NCBI RefSeq assembly: GCF_028747645.1 | Contig: NZ_CP118100.1 | Location: 1,364,001 to 1,428,000, forward strand | Direction of reading: 5' to 3' | DNA: 64,000 nt | Source: Microbacterium esteraromaticum | GTDB lineage: Bacteria; Actinomycetota; Actinomycetes; Actinomycetales; Microbacteriaceae | Part shown: piece after piece, positions 21,646 through 30,029 of the stretch | Layout of the letters: every line of letters starts with the position of its first letter | Position numbering within the stretch: position 1 is the stretch's first letter | The notes under the pieces: model-generated | What the model was told of the DNA's origin: nothing | The model's input: the letters and a program-made list of their open reading frames with translations, nothing else | Database searches by the model: none | Made by a program: the position numbers and the translations under genes

Positions 21646-22569
21646 TCACTCGCCCGCGGGGGCATCCTCGATCATCACCGGTGCGTCGCCATCTGCCCAG
21701 ACCGGCGCAGGCAGCGTCACGACGTCGCCGGCCTGAATGGAGCGGAGTGCGTCGGTGATCTCGTCGGCGTTCTCAGGAACGGGCAGGCCGCACTTCTGCA
21801 GCTCCGACACGAACTTCAGCGTCAGGCGCTCCTTTCGCGCTTCGATGGCCTCGCCGGTGGTGCCGTAGCGGATCTCGCTGCCGGTCTGGATATCCGAGAC
21901 CGTGTCGCACACGTGGTACACCGAGCCGCCGTCCACCCACGTGACCTCGTCCTCGCCGAGCAGCATGATGACCGTCGACTGGTCGGCGGTGTATTGCTCG
22001 ACCGACGATGGGTTGAAGTCGGCGCCGACGAACACGGCGACACCCGCGAGCACGACACCGAGGATGCCGGCGGTGGCCTTCTGGCCCTTGTCCATGTCCT
22101 TGTTCAGGAAGATCAGGATCACCAGCGGCAGGAAGGCGATGGTCGCGATGATCGCGCCGAGCTGGTTCTGCACGAAGAAGCGCACGGTGTCGGAGCGCCG
22201 CGCGGGATCGAGGCGGTTGGCCTTCTTCCACAGCACCGAACCGGTGATGGCGAGAGCCGCGATCACGACCAGCATCACCAGCAGGGTGATGAACGCCCAC
22301 TGCGGGAACTCGACCGTCGCACCCTGCTGCTCGAGCAGGCCGGTGTCGGTATCGCGCAGCAGAGTGCCGTCAGCGCCGGTGACCACGCGCTGCGGCAGAA
22401 GCCAGAAGATCGCCACGGCCTCGCCGGCGATGGCCACGATCCACAGCGCCATCGCGATCCACCGGAATGTGGTCGCCTTCTTCTTCCCCGCGGGGGAGGG
22501 CGTCCACTCGCGGTGCTCGGAGCGCGCCGGCGCATCGGTGTTCGTCGTCTCGTCAGCGCTGTCGGTCAC
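21646..22569 (-). CDS. Membrane protein of unknown function, four helices plus C-terminal domain
   Basis: A 307-residue protein I do not recognise. An acidic, probably disordered N-terminus of about 35 residues is followed by four hydrophobic segments near residues 36-58, 92-115, 138-157 and 165-185. A polar C-terminal domain of about 120 residues carries two cysteines (YHVCDTVS and LQKCGLPVP) that could form a disulfide if outside the cell. It is divergent from the next small membrane protein gene and convergent with cutC. No function is assigned. Confidence 0.8.
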   Translation of the reverse strand: MTDSADETTNTDAPARSEHREWTPSPAGKKKATTFRWIAMALWIVAIAGEAVAIFWLLPQRVVTGADGTLLRDTDTGLLEQQGATVEFPQWAFITLLVMLVVIAALAITGSVLWKKANRLDPARRSDTVRFFVQNQLGAIIATIAFLPLVILIFLNKDMDKGQKATAGILGVVLAGVAVFVGADFNPSSVEQYTADQSTVIMLLGEDEVTWVDGGSVYHVCDTVSDIQTGSEIRYGTTGEAIEARKERLTLKFVSELQKCGLPVPENADEITDALRSIQAGDVVTLPAPVWADGDAPVMIEDAPAGE

Positions 22570-22637
22570 GCGTGCCTCCCAGGGGTGTCGCCCCGAGTTT
22601 AGTGGGGAGAGGTGGCGCGGATCGGTACGCTGGAGCC

Positions 22638-23120
22638 ATGAGTTCCGATCCCGAGGACGACGCCCTCAGCTGGGCCGGAGACGACGCGCTCGAAGCGCGA
22701 CGCCCGGAGCAGCGCACGCCGAAGGCGACGCCAGCAGGCCGACCGAAGTCCGCAGAAGCGTCGGCGGTGGCATCCGACCCGGCGACGTCTGCGGACGCGA
22801 TGGAGGATGACGGCGACGAGAGCATCGGAACCGTCGCTCTGCTCATGCTCGGCATCCTCGGCGGTGTCTACCTGCTGTACTCGGTGGGCTGGTTCGTCGG
22901 CGGTGCCGGAATGCTGTCGAAAGCCATGTTCATGCTGCCCGCGCCGTTCTACTTCGGCAGTCTGGGGATTGCCGTGCTCGCACCGGCGCTGTGGTTCGCC
23001 GCCGTGCTCGTCCTGACGCGCGACTCCAAGACCTGGGTGCGTTTCACGGGCCTGATCGTGGGAGCGCTGCTGCTGGTGCCGTGGCCGTTCGTTGTCGCCG
23101 GGGGAGGTGCTGCGCTGTGA
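22638..23120 (+). CDS. Small membrane protein, unknown function
   Basis: A 160-residue protein with an acidic, alanine-rich, probably disordered N-terminal 65 residues. Three hydrophobic segments follow (VALLMLGILGGVYLLYSVGW, one containing APFYFGSLGIAVLAPALWFA, and a C-terminal FTGLIVGALLLVPWPFVVAG). ATG 22638 has GGAG 4-7 bases upstream; longer in-frame starts would overlap the divergent gene. Its stop overlaps the GTG of the next gene, so the two are a coupled pair of unknown membrane proteins. Confidence 0.8.
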   Translation: MSSDPEDDALSWAGDDALEARRPEQRTPKATPAGRPKSAEASAVASDPATSADAMEDDGDESIGTVALLMLGILGGVYLLYSVGWFVGGAGMLSKAMFMLPAPFYFGSLGIAVLAPALWFAAVLVLTRDSKTWVRFTGLIVGALLLVPWPFVVAGGGAAL

Positions 23121-23464
23121 GCGAGAGCACGACACCTCAGCAGGCCGCGCCGGGCAAGCTCAGGTCGGCGATGCACGGCGCCCTCGTCGGGCTGTTCGGC
23201 ATGGCCTACGCGTTTCTGGTGTGGACCGCGATCTTCTACCTGACACAGATGGCGCAGGCCGGGCTCAGTGGCTATGGATGGGCGGTGCTGCTGCTGCCCG
23301 CGCTGGTGCCGATGGTCGTCTTCGTCATCGCTTTGTCGCTCAGTCGACGGCGCTCACTCGGCGCATTCACCCTCGTGATGCTCGCCGGTCTCGGCCTGAG
23401 CGCAGTGTTCTGGCTCGACACACTCAGCTACGCGCTGCGCAACGGCGCGTCGCTGCTGAGCTGA
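23117..23464 (+). CDS. Small membrane protein, unknown function, coupled to the preceding gene
   Basis: A 115-residue protein starting at GTG 23117, which overlaps the stop of the preceding gene. After about 20 polar residues there are three hydrophobic helices (around residues 24-43, 52-72 and 82-100). No catalytic or metal motifs are seen. It probably acts with the preceding 160-residue protein because of the overlap. The 165 bases after it hold the serA upstream region. Confidence 0.75.
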   Translation: MSESTTPQQAAPGKLRSAMHGALVGLFGMAYAFLVWTAIFYLTQMAQAGLSGYGWAVLLLPALVPMVVFVIALSLSRRRSLGAFTLVMLAGLGLSAVFWLDTLSYALRNGASLLS

Positions 23465-23526
23465 CCGCTGACCTGACCCGACCTGTGCCGCGGCCAGAGC
23501 CGGGGCGGACGTCGTGTCACACGGTC

Positions 23527-23561
23527 GGGACGCACTCGGTTGCTCGGGTAAAGTGTGTCCC
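23527..23561 (+). promoter_or_regulatory. Hairpin or operator with -10-like element upstream of serA
   Basis: Arms GGGACGCACT (23527-23536) and AGTGTGTCCC (23552-23561) pair at 9 of 10 positions around a 15-base loop. The loop and right arm include TAAAGT (23549-23554), a plausible -10 element. The site is 69 bases before the serA GTG. It could be an operator overlapping the promoter. Nothing coding is seen in the gap 23465-23629. Confidence 0.4.
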
Positions 23562-23629
23562 GATTGCGCCCCGAAGGCGTGCGGCGCATCGTCTGACCCC
23601 TCCCTGCCGCGCTGCCCCGAAGGATCCCC

Positions 23630-25249
23630 GTGCCGAATCAGACAATCACCAAGCCCGTCGTCCTGCTCGCCGAAGTCCTCTCGCCTGCGACGGTCGCGGC
23701 GCTCGGGCCCGATTTCGATGTACGTGAGGTCGACGGCACCGATCGAGAGGCGCTGTTCGCGGCGCTCGCCGACGCCGACGCGGTTCTGGTCCGCTCCGCG
23801 ACCCGCATTGATGCCGAGGCGCTGGCGCACGCTCCGAAGCTGAAGGTCGTCGCCCGTGCCGGTGTCGGCCTGGACAACGTCGACATCAAGGCGGCCACGA
23901 CGGCCGGTGTGATGGTGGTGAACGCACCGACGTCGAACATCGTCTCGGCCGCCGAGCTCACCGTCGGACACGTGCTGAGCCTCGCCCGCCGCATCCCCGC
24001 CGCCCATGCCTCGCTGTCGGCCGGCGCCTGGAAGCGCAGCTCGTTCACGGGCACGGAACTGTTCGAGAAGACCGTCGGCATCGTCGGGCTCGGCCGGATC
24101 GGCGCTCTCGTCGCGGCCCGGCTGAACGCGTTCGACATGCGGGTGATCGCCTACGACCCCTACGTGACCAGCGCCCGTGCGCAGCAGCTCGGGGTGCAGC
24201 TGGTCACGCTCGACGAACTGGTCGCCGAGGCGGACTTCCTGACCATCCACATGCCGAAGACCCCCGAGACGACGGGAATGATCGGCGCCGAGCAGTTCGC
24301 CGCGATGAAGTCGACGGCGTTCGTGATCAACGTCGCCCGCGGCGGTCTGATCGATGAGGCCGATCTGCACGAGGCCCTCGTCGCCGGCGAGATCGCCGGC
24401 GCCGGACTGGACGTCTTCACCTCGGAGCCGCCCGCCGAGGGCAGCACCGCGCAGGCGCTTCTCGGTCTGCCCAACGTCGTGGTGACCCCCCACCTGGGTG
24501 CGAGCACCGAAGAGGCGCAGGAGAAGGCGGGCGTCTCGGTCGCCCGATCGGTGCGGCTCGCGCTCGGCGGAGACCTCGTGCCGGACGCGGTCAACGTCGC
24601 CGGGGGCGTCATCGACCCGTACGTGCGCCCCGGCATCCCGCTCGTCGAGAAGCTCGGCCAGATCTTCTCGGCCCTCGCGCAGGCGCCGCTGACCAGCCTC
24701 GACATCGAGGTGCACGGCGAACTCAACAACTACGACGTCAGCGTGCTGCGTCTGGCCGCGCTGAAGGGAGTGTTCACCAACATCGTCGGCGACACCGTCT
24801 CGTACGTGAACGCGCCGCTGTTGGCAGAGCAGCGCGGCGTCGCGGTGCGGATGCTGCAGGACGACATCAGCGAGGAATACCGCAACGTCATCACCCTGCG
24901 CGGCGCGCTCTCCGACGGCACGCAGCTCTCGGTCTCGGGAACGCTCACCGGGCCGAAGCAGATCGAGAAGCTCGTCGCGATCAACGGCCACGGCATCGAA
25001 CTGCCGATCGAGAAGCACCACGTCGTGATGATGTACACCGACCGGCCTGGCATCGTGGCCGTGTATGGACAGAAGTTCGGCGAGGCGGGCATCAACATCG
25101 CGGGTATGCAGATCGCGCGCGAGGCCGCCGGTGCACAGGCGCTGAGCGTGCTGACGCTCGATTCGCCCGTCTCGGACGAACTGCTCGAAGACGTCAGCGC
25201 CGCGATCGAGGCTGACCTGTTCCGCCAGATCGAGATCGTCGAGGCATAA
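23630..25249 (+). CDS. serA: D-3-phosphoglycerate dehydrogenase
   Basis: A 539-residue long-form enzyme that oxidises 3-phosphoglycerate with NAD+ in the first step of serine synthesis. The catalytic half has VGIVGLGRIGALVAAR (Rossmann motif, near 148), NVARGGLIDEADL near 232 and the His in VTPHLGASTEEAQ near 288. An intervening domain and a C-terminal ACT domain (MYTDRPGIVAVYG near 470) follow, as in mycobacterial SerA, giving serine feedback control. The GTG start at 23630 fits the family N-terminus. A hairpin inside the convergent tetR tail probably ends the transcript. Confidence 0.97.
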   Translation: MPNQTITKPVVLLAEVLSPATVAALGPDFDVREVDGTDREALFAALADADAVLVRSATRIDAEALAHAPKLKVVARAGVGLDNVDIKAATTAGVMVVNAPTSNIVSAAELTVGHVLSLARRIPAAHASLSAGAWKRSSFTGTELFEKTVGIVGLGRIGALVAARLNAFDMRVIAYDPYVTSARAQQLGVQLVTLDELVAEADFLTIHMPKTPETTGMIGAEQFAAMKSTAFVINVARGGLIDEADLHEALVAGEIAGAGLDVFTSEPPAEGSTAQALLGLPNVVVTPHLGASTEEAQEKAGVSVARSVRLALGGDLVPDAVNVAGGVIDPYVRPGIPLVEKLGQIFSALAQAPLTSLDIEVHGELNNYDVSVLRLAALKGVFTNIVGDTVSYVNAPLLAEQRGVAVRMLQDDISEEYRNVITLRGALSDGTQLSVSGTLTGPKQIEKLVAINGHGIELPIEKHHVVMMYTDRPGIVAVYGQKFGEAGINIAGMQIAREAAGAQALSVLTLDSPVSDELLEDVSAAIEADLFRQIEIVEA

Positions 25250-25255
25250 ACCCTC

Positions 25256-25849
25256 TCACGGCGTATGCGACGCGGGCTCCGGGGTCTCCGGGGCCCGCGT
25301 CGTCGTTGTGACACGCTCGACGAGATCGGCAAGAGCCCGCCCGGTGGGCACGAAGTCGCTGAAGTGCTCGGGTGCGTTGCTGTGGTTCATCAGTGAGTTG
25401 TTGAAATAGAGCCCATCGCTGAGCAACATGACCAGCTCGAGCGCGGTGTCGTCACGCACGTGCGGGCGGATGGCCTCGGTCCACAGTCGTCGGGACTCGC
25501 GCAGGGCGTCGGATGCTGGTGCTGAGCCGCCCTGAGCCAGGCGCGTCACAGCGATCAATGCCCGGTCGAGGGCGTCATCTTCCATCACCGAGGTGCGCAC
25601 GTAGTACGCGATCGGGTGCTCGGATGCCTGACGCATGCGGTCGAGATCGTCATCGGTCAGGCTCAGCAGCCGCTCGATCAGCGCGGCGGCGAGGTCATCC
25701 TTCGAGGCGAAGTGGTAGAGGAGTCCACCCTTCGAGACGCCGGCAGCACGGGCGACGGCATCGAGCGTCGCGGCGCGTTCACCGTCGGCGATCAGGATCT
25801 GCACATACGCGTCGAGGACGCGCTCTCGGGCCAAAGGGGGGCGGGGCAT
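25256..25849 (-). CDS. TetR-family repressor of the adjacent MFS pump
   Basis: A 197-residue regulator. The N-terminal helix-turn-helix is TLDAVARAAGVSKGGLLYHF near residues 26-45 followed by ASKDDLAAALIERLL. The C-terminal 140 residues form the ligand-binding/dimer domain. The frame stays open upstream, but ATG at 25849 matches the usual TetR length and lies before GAGAGA on its strand. The gene diverges from a DHA2 pump, and a 28-bp palindrome lies between them, so it probably represses itself and the pump and is released by a pump substrate. Confidence 0.92.
   Translation of the reverse strand: MPRPPLARERVLDAYVQILIADGERAATLDAVARAAGVSKGGLLYHFASKDDLAAALIERLLSLTDDDLDRMRQASEHPIAYYVRTSVMEDDALDRALIAVTRLAQGGSAPASDALRESRRLWTEAIRPHVRDDTALELVMLLSDGLYFNNSLMNHSNAPEHFSDFVPTGRALADLVERVTTTTRAPETPEPASHTP
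25268..25302 (+). terminator. Hairpin after serA, embedded in the 3' end of tetR
   Basis: Perfect 10-bp arms CGACGCGGGC and GCCCGCGTCG enclose a 15-base loop, starting 18 bases after the serA stop and followed by TCGTTGTG. It lies inside the last codons of the convergent tetR gene. It may end serA transcription while coding for the TetR tail. Confidence 0.5.
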
Positions 25850-25887
25850 TTCTCTCTCCTCAGCGTGCGTCGATGGGGCGATACGTG

Positions 25888-25915
25888 TTACTGTACCATC
25901 CGGACGGTTCAGTAA
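25888..25915. promoter_or_regulatory. 28-bp palindromic TetR operator
   Basis: Half-sites TTACTGTACCATCC and GGACGGTTCAGTAA are complementary except at two symmetric pairs. The palindrome sits centrally in the 80-base gap between the divergent tetR and MFS genes, ending 14 bases before the MFS ATG. Size and placement are what TetR-family operators show. Confidence 0.8.
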
Positions 25916-25929
25916 TCGAAAGGCACCCC

Positions 25930-27471
25930 ATGTCCACAACCGCGACGATCCGACTCACTTCCGAGGACGGCCCGCGCGTCGGCGTCCGCGGCTGGGCCGC
26001 GCTCGCCGTGCTAATGCTGCCGGTGCTGCTGGTCTCGATCGACAACACAGTGCTGAGCTTCGCGCTGCCCGAGATCTCGCTTGCGCTCGCCCCGACCGGA
26101 GCCGAGCAGCTCTGGATCATCGATTCATACGCGCTGGTGCTGGCCGGCCTCCTGGTCACCATGGGAGTGCTGGGCGATCGCTTCGGTCGCCGTCGGATGC
26201 TGTTCATCGGCGCCACAGGGTTCGCCACTGTCTCGGTGCTGGCCGCGTTCGCGCCGACGGCGGGGTTGCTCATCGCCGCCCGTGTCGGGCTCGGATTCTT
26301 CGGCGCCATGCTGATGCCCTCGACGCTCTCGCTGCTGCGGTCGGTGTTCCCCAACCGTGATCAGCGTCGACTGGCGATCGCCATCTGGGCCTCCGCCTTC
26401 TCTGCCGGTTCGGCACTCGGTCCGGTGGTCGGTGGATTCCTGCTCGAGCACTTCGCCTGGGGCTCCGTGTTCCTGCTTGCCGTGCCGATGCTCATCCCGC
26501 TCCTGATCGGAGGCTTCTGGCTGCTGCCCGAGAGCCGTGACCCGAACCCGGGCCGGATCGACCCGCTCGGCATCCTCATGTCGATGGGCGCGATGGTGCC
26601 CGTTGTCTACGCGATCAAATCGTTCGCCGTCGACGGTCCCAATGCACTCGCCGGCGTGCTGGCGCTGTTGGGTGTCTTCGTGGGCTTCCTGTTCGTGCGG
26701 CGCCAGCTGCGCGCCGAGGTGCCGATGCTCGACATGGCGCTCTTCCGGCGCGGTGGGTTCAGCGGTGCGATCCTGGTGAACCTGCTCAGCGTCGTCGCGC
26801 TGGTGGGCTTCCTCTACTTCGTGCCTCAGCAACTGCAGCTCGTGCTCGGGCTGTCGCCGATGGTCGCCGGGCTCGCGTTGGTGCCCGGTATGGCGATGAT
26901 GATCGTCGCGGGGCTCAGCGTGGTGCCGATCTCGCGCCGGGTGTCACCGCACATCGTCGTTCCCGTCGGGCTCTCGCTCTCGGTGCTCGGGTACGTGATC
27001 GTCGCCATGACGGCACAGCTGAACAGCGTCGCATGGCTGATGGCGGCGTTCGTGGTGCTCGGGATGGGCATCGGCGCCGCCGAGACCGTGTCGAATGAGC
27101 TGATCCTCTCGCACGCCCCGCCGGCGAAGGCGGGAGCGGCCAGTGCCGTCTCCGAGACTGCCTATGAGCTCGGTGCCGTGCTCGGTACTGCCGTGCTCGG
27201 TGGCATCATCACGGCCTTCTACCGTGGTGCGCTGGTGATTCCCGAGAACGTGCCCGCTGAGACGGCGGACCAGGCGCGTGAGACCCTTGCCGGGGCATAC
27301 GCGGCGGCAGAGGGCCTGCCGCCGGCCGTGGGCGATTCCCTCTGGCAGGCGGCGATCCACGCGTTCGACAGCGGCATCGTGACGACCTCGCTGATCGGCG
27401 CCCTACTGGTGGCATCCGCAATGGTGATCAGCGCGATCACCCTGCGACCGAGCCGCGACGCCAAGCGCTGA
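25930..27471 (+). CDS. DHA2-family (14-helix) MFS drug efflux pump
   Basis: A 513-residue, probably 14-helix antiporter of the EmrB/QacA (DHA2) group. Motif A is LGDRFGRRRMLF near residue 78. Helix 1 carries the acidic residue in SIDNTVLSFALPEI, typical of QacA/SmvA-like pumps. It should export hydrophobic cationic compounds using the proton gradient. ATG 25930 directly follows the TetR operator; the frame extends upstream only through tetR antisense. Regulation by the divergent TetR protein is likely. It ends 116 bases before leuB. Confidence 0.92.
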   Translation: MSTTATIRLTSEDGPRVGVRGWAALAVLMLPVLLVSIDNTVLSFALPEISLALAPTGAEQLWIIDSYALVLAGLLVTMGVLGDRFGRRRMLFIGATGFATVSVLAAFAPTAGLLIAARVGLGFFGAMLMPSTLSLLRSVFPNRDQRRLAIAIWASAFSAGSALGPVVGGFLLEHFAWGSVFLLAVPMLIPLLIGGFWLLPESRDPNPGRIDPLGILMSMGAMVPVVYAIKSFAVDGPNALAGVLALLGVFVGFLFVRRQLRAEVPMLDMALFRRGGFSGAILVNLLSVVALVGFLYFVPQQLQLVLGLSPMVAGLALVPGMAMMIVAGLSVVPISRRVSPHIVVPVGLSLSVLGYVIVAMTAQLNSVAWLMAAFVVLGMGIGAAETVSNELILSHAPPAKAGAASAVSETAYELGAVLGTAVLGGIITAFYRGALVIPENVPAETADQARETLAGAYAAAEGLPPAVGDSLWQAAIHAFDSGIVTTSLIGALLVASAMVISAITLRPSRDAKR

Positions 27472-27587
27472 TCACGCGACATGCCAACCGGGCGACATGA
27501 GGACAGGGGAGTGTCGTCGCCGGCGCTACGCTGGGAAGCAGTGTCGGCGGCGACCCGCGTCGCCGACCCGCACTGTCAAGGAGACAC

Positions 27588-28637
27588 ATGTCGCGCGTCG
27601 TGAAGTTGGCTGTCATCCCCGGCGACGGGATCGGCCGTGAGGTCATCGCACAGGCCGAGCGAGTGCTCGACACTGTCACCGCCGACAGTGAGGTGACGTT
27701 CGAGAAGACGCCGTTCTCGCTCGGCGCGGACCGCTACCTCGCCACCGGTGACACCCTCTCGGACGAAGACTTCGACGCCATCCGCGCGCACGACGCGATC
27801 CTCGTCGGCGCGGTCGGCGGTGTCCCCGGAGACCCGCGTCTGAAGAACGCCAACATCGAGCGCGGTCTGCTGCTCAAGCTGCGGTTCGGACTCGACCACT
27901 ACGTCAACCTGCGTCCGGCCAAGCTGTTCGCGGGCGCATCCGGCCCGCTCGCCAACCCCGGCGAGATCGACTTCGTCGTCGTGCGCGAGGGCACCGAAGG
28001 GCCCTATGTCGGCAATGGCGGCAGCATCCGCACCGGCACCCCGCACGAGGTCGCCAATGAGACCAGCGTCAACACGGCCTTCGGCGTCGAGCGCGTCGTG
28101 CGCTACGCGTTCGAGCTGGCCGAGCGCCGGCGCCAGAAGCTCACGCTCGTGCACAAGACCAACGTGCTCGTGCACGCCGGCGCGATCTGGCGGCGCGTCG
28201 TCGACGCCGTCGCCGCAGAGCACCCCGATGTGGCCGTAGACTACCTGCACGTCGATGCGGCCACGATCTTCCTCGTGACGGACCCCTCTCGCTTCGACGT
28301 GATCGTCACCGACAACCTCTTCGGCGACATCATCACGGATCTGGCAGGCGCCGTCACCGGCGGCATCGGCCTCGCAGCCTCGGGAAACATCAACCCCGAC
28401 GGCGCCTTCCCGTCGATGTTCGAGCCCGTGCACGGTTCGGCGCCCGACATCGCCGGTCAGCAGAAGGCGGATCCGACGGCCGCGATCCTCTCGGTCGCCA
28501 TGCTGCTCGACCACCTCGGACTCAGCGACGAGGCGGCGCGCGTGCAGCGTGCGGTCGAGGCCGACATCGCGAGCCGTGACCGCGCCCGCAGCACCACCGA
28601 GACCGGCGACGCCATCATCGCGCTGCTGCAGGCGTAA
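27588..28637 (+). CDS. leuB: 3-isopropylmalate dehydrogenase
   Basis: A 349-residue NAD-dependent oxidative decarboxylase of leucine synthesis. The N-terminus [20 protein letters not shown], the substrate loop [15 protein letters not shown] near residue 130, the catalytic Lys region [12 protein letters not shown] near 185 and [15 protein letters not shown] near 240 are as expected. AAGGAGA lies 6-12 bases before the ATG. The 116-base upstream gap shows no leader peptide. It is followed 63 bases later by ilvE, making a second branched-chain amino acid block apart from ilvDBNC and leuCD. Confidence 0.97.
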   Translation: MSRVVKLAVIPGDGIGREVIAQAERVLDTVTADSEVTFEKTPFSLGADRYLATGDTLSDEDFDAIRAHDAILVGAVGGVPGDPRLKNANIERGLLLKLRFGLDHYVNLRPAKLFAGASGPLANPGEIDFVVVREGTEGPYVGNGGSIRTGTPHEVANETSVNTAFGVERVVRYAFELAERRRQKLTLVHKTNVLVHAGAIWRRVVDAVAAEHPDVAVDYLHVDAATIFLVTDPSRFDVIVTDNLFGDIITDLAGAVTGGIGLAASGNINPDGAFPSMFEPVHGSAPDIAGQQKADPTAAILSVAMLLDHLGLSDEAARVQRAVEADIASRDRARSTTETGDAIIALLQA

Positions 28638-28700
28638 TCTGACACTATGCGCACCGCCGCAGCATCCGACGATCCCGCGGCTTCCCGACAGAGGACGAAC

Positions 28701-29798
28701 ATGACCGACAGCTCCACTCCCGCCGACACCGCAGCGCTCACGTTCACGGTGACCAAGAACCTGGCCGCGAAGAGCCCTGCTCAGCGCGACGAGGTGCTGG
28801 CCAACCCGGGGTTCGGCACCGACTTCACCGACCACATGGTTGACATCTGCTGGTCTGAGAAGGGCGGCTGGCACCGTCCGCGGGTGCAGCCCTACGGGCC
28901 GATCCCGCTCGACCCGGCCGCTGCCGTGCTGCACTACGGTCAGGAGATCTTCGAGGGCATCAAGGCGTATCGCCACGCCGACGGGTCGGTGCACACGTTC
29001 CGCCCCGACCGCAATGCGGCCAGGCTGCAGCGCAGTGCTCGCCGGCTCGCGCTGCCCGAACTGCCCACCGAGTACTTCGTGCAGTCGCTGCGTGAGCTGA
29101 TCGCCGTCGACGGTGCCTGGGTGCCGTCGGGCGCCGACCAGAGCCTGTACCTGCGGCCGTTCATGTTCGCCAAAGAGGCCTTCCTCGGTGTGCGCCCGGC
29201 CAAGAAGGTCGCGTACTACGTGATCGCCTCTCCCGCCGGCGCCTACTTCAGCGGTGGCGTCAAGCCGGTGCGCATTTGGCTGTCGACAAACTACGCCCGT
29301 GCGGGCAAGGGTGGCACCGGCGCGGCCAAGACCGGCGGCAACTATGCGTCGAGCCTGCTGCCGCAGGCCGAGGCCAGTGCCAAGGGCTGCGACCAGGTGG
29401 TCTTCCTCGATCAGGACGGCAACGTCGAGGAGCTCGGCGGTATGAACGTCGTGTTCGTGCACAAGGACGGACGCGTGGTCACGCCGCAGTCCGACAGCAT
29501 CCTCGAGGGAATCACGCGCGACTCGCTGCTGCAGCTTGCCGAGGATCGCGGTCTGACCGTCGAGCGCCGAGCGGTCTCGCTCGATGAGTGGCGCCAGGGT
29601 GTCGCCTCGGGCGACATCGTCGAGGTGTTCGCGTGCGGCACGGCCGCGGTGGTCACTCCGATCGGCGCGCTCGTCTCGGACGAGTTCGAGGACGAGCAGC
29701 CTCTCGGTGAGCTGGCGATGTCGCTGCGTGAGGAGCTCACCGACATCCAGTACGGCCGCCGCGAAGACAAGCACGGCTGGCTGACCCGCCTGGACTGA
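28701..29798 (+). CDS. ilvE: Branched-chain amino acid aminotransferase
   Basis: A 365-residue fold-type IV PLP enzyme that transaminates the keto acids of leucine, isoleucine and valine. Family features are LHYGQEIFEGIKAYR near residue 78, the PLP lysine in GTGAAKTGGNYASSLL near 208 and VEELGGMNVVFV near 242. ATG 28701 has GAGGA 5-9 bases upstream and fits family length; an ATG 54 bases earlier lacks a ribosome site. It completes the synthesis of all three branched-chain amino acids with products of the other blocks. Confidence 0.96.
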   Translation: MTDSSTPADTAALTFTVTKNLAAKSPAQRDEVLANPGFGTDFTDHMVDICWSEKGGWHRPRVQPYGPIPLDPAAAVLHYGQEIFEGIKAYRHADGSVHTFRPDRNAARLQRSARRLALPELPTEYFVQSLRELIAVDGAWVPSGADQSLYLRPFMFAKEAFLGVRPAKKVAYYVIASPAGAYFSGGVKPVRIWLSTNYARAGKGGTGAAKTGGNYASSLLPQAEASAKGCDQVVFLDQDGNVEELGGMNVVFVHKDGRVVTPQSDSILEGITRDSLLQLAEDRGLTVERRAVSLDEWRQGVASGDIVEVFACGTAAVVTPIGALVSDEFEDEQPLGELAMSLREELTDIQYGRREDKHGWLTRLD

Positions 29799-29852
29799 GC
29801 GCGCGCTGCGAGCCTGATTCGCGCTCGCCTGTCTCGCGTTGCGCGCCTGATT

Positions 29853-29936
29853 CGCCGACACCCCTACTTGCCGCCCACACCCCCAGGTATGGACGCCCGC
29901 AGGCGGGGGTGTCGTCGCGAAGTGGGGGTGTCGGCG
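29853..29936. repeat. 84-bp palindromic repeat, copy A
   Basis: This element begins CGCCGACACCCC and ends GGGGTGTCGGCG, perfect 12-bp inverted ends, with internal runs that pair again. It matches copy B at 31069-31152 without gaps at about 68 of 84 positions by hand count, with the ends identical. It lies between ilvE and the nuclease-like gene. It resembles a REP-type or miniature mobile repeat. The rest of the gap 29799-30029 shows nothing else. Confidence 0.8.
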
Positions 29937-30029
29937 CGGGGCGACTCGTTCTGCACAATCCACCGATTCGCGCGGATCGCGTGAGCGGCTGTGGAGAGCG
30001 CCTGATTCGGGGAGACCGGCGTACATCCT

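Noticed and set aside
27490..27587. Inverted GTCGGCG/CGCCGAC repeat upstream of leuB as an attenuator
   Set aside because: No leader peptide with leucine codons accompanies it, and short GC-rich inverted repeats are expected by chance here.
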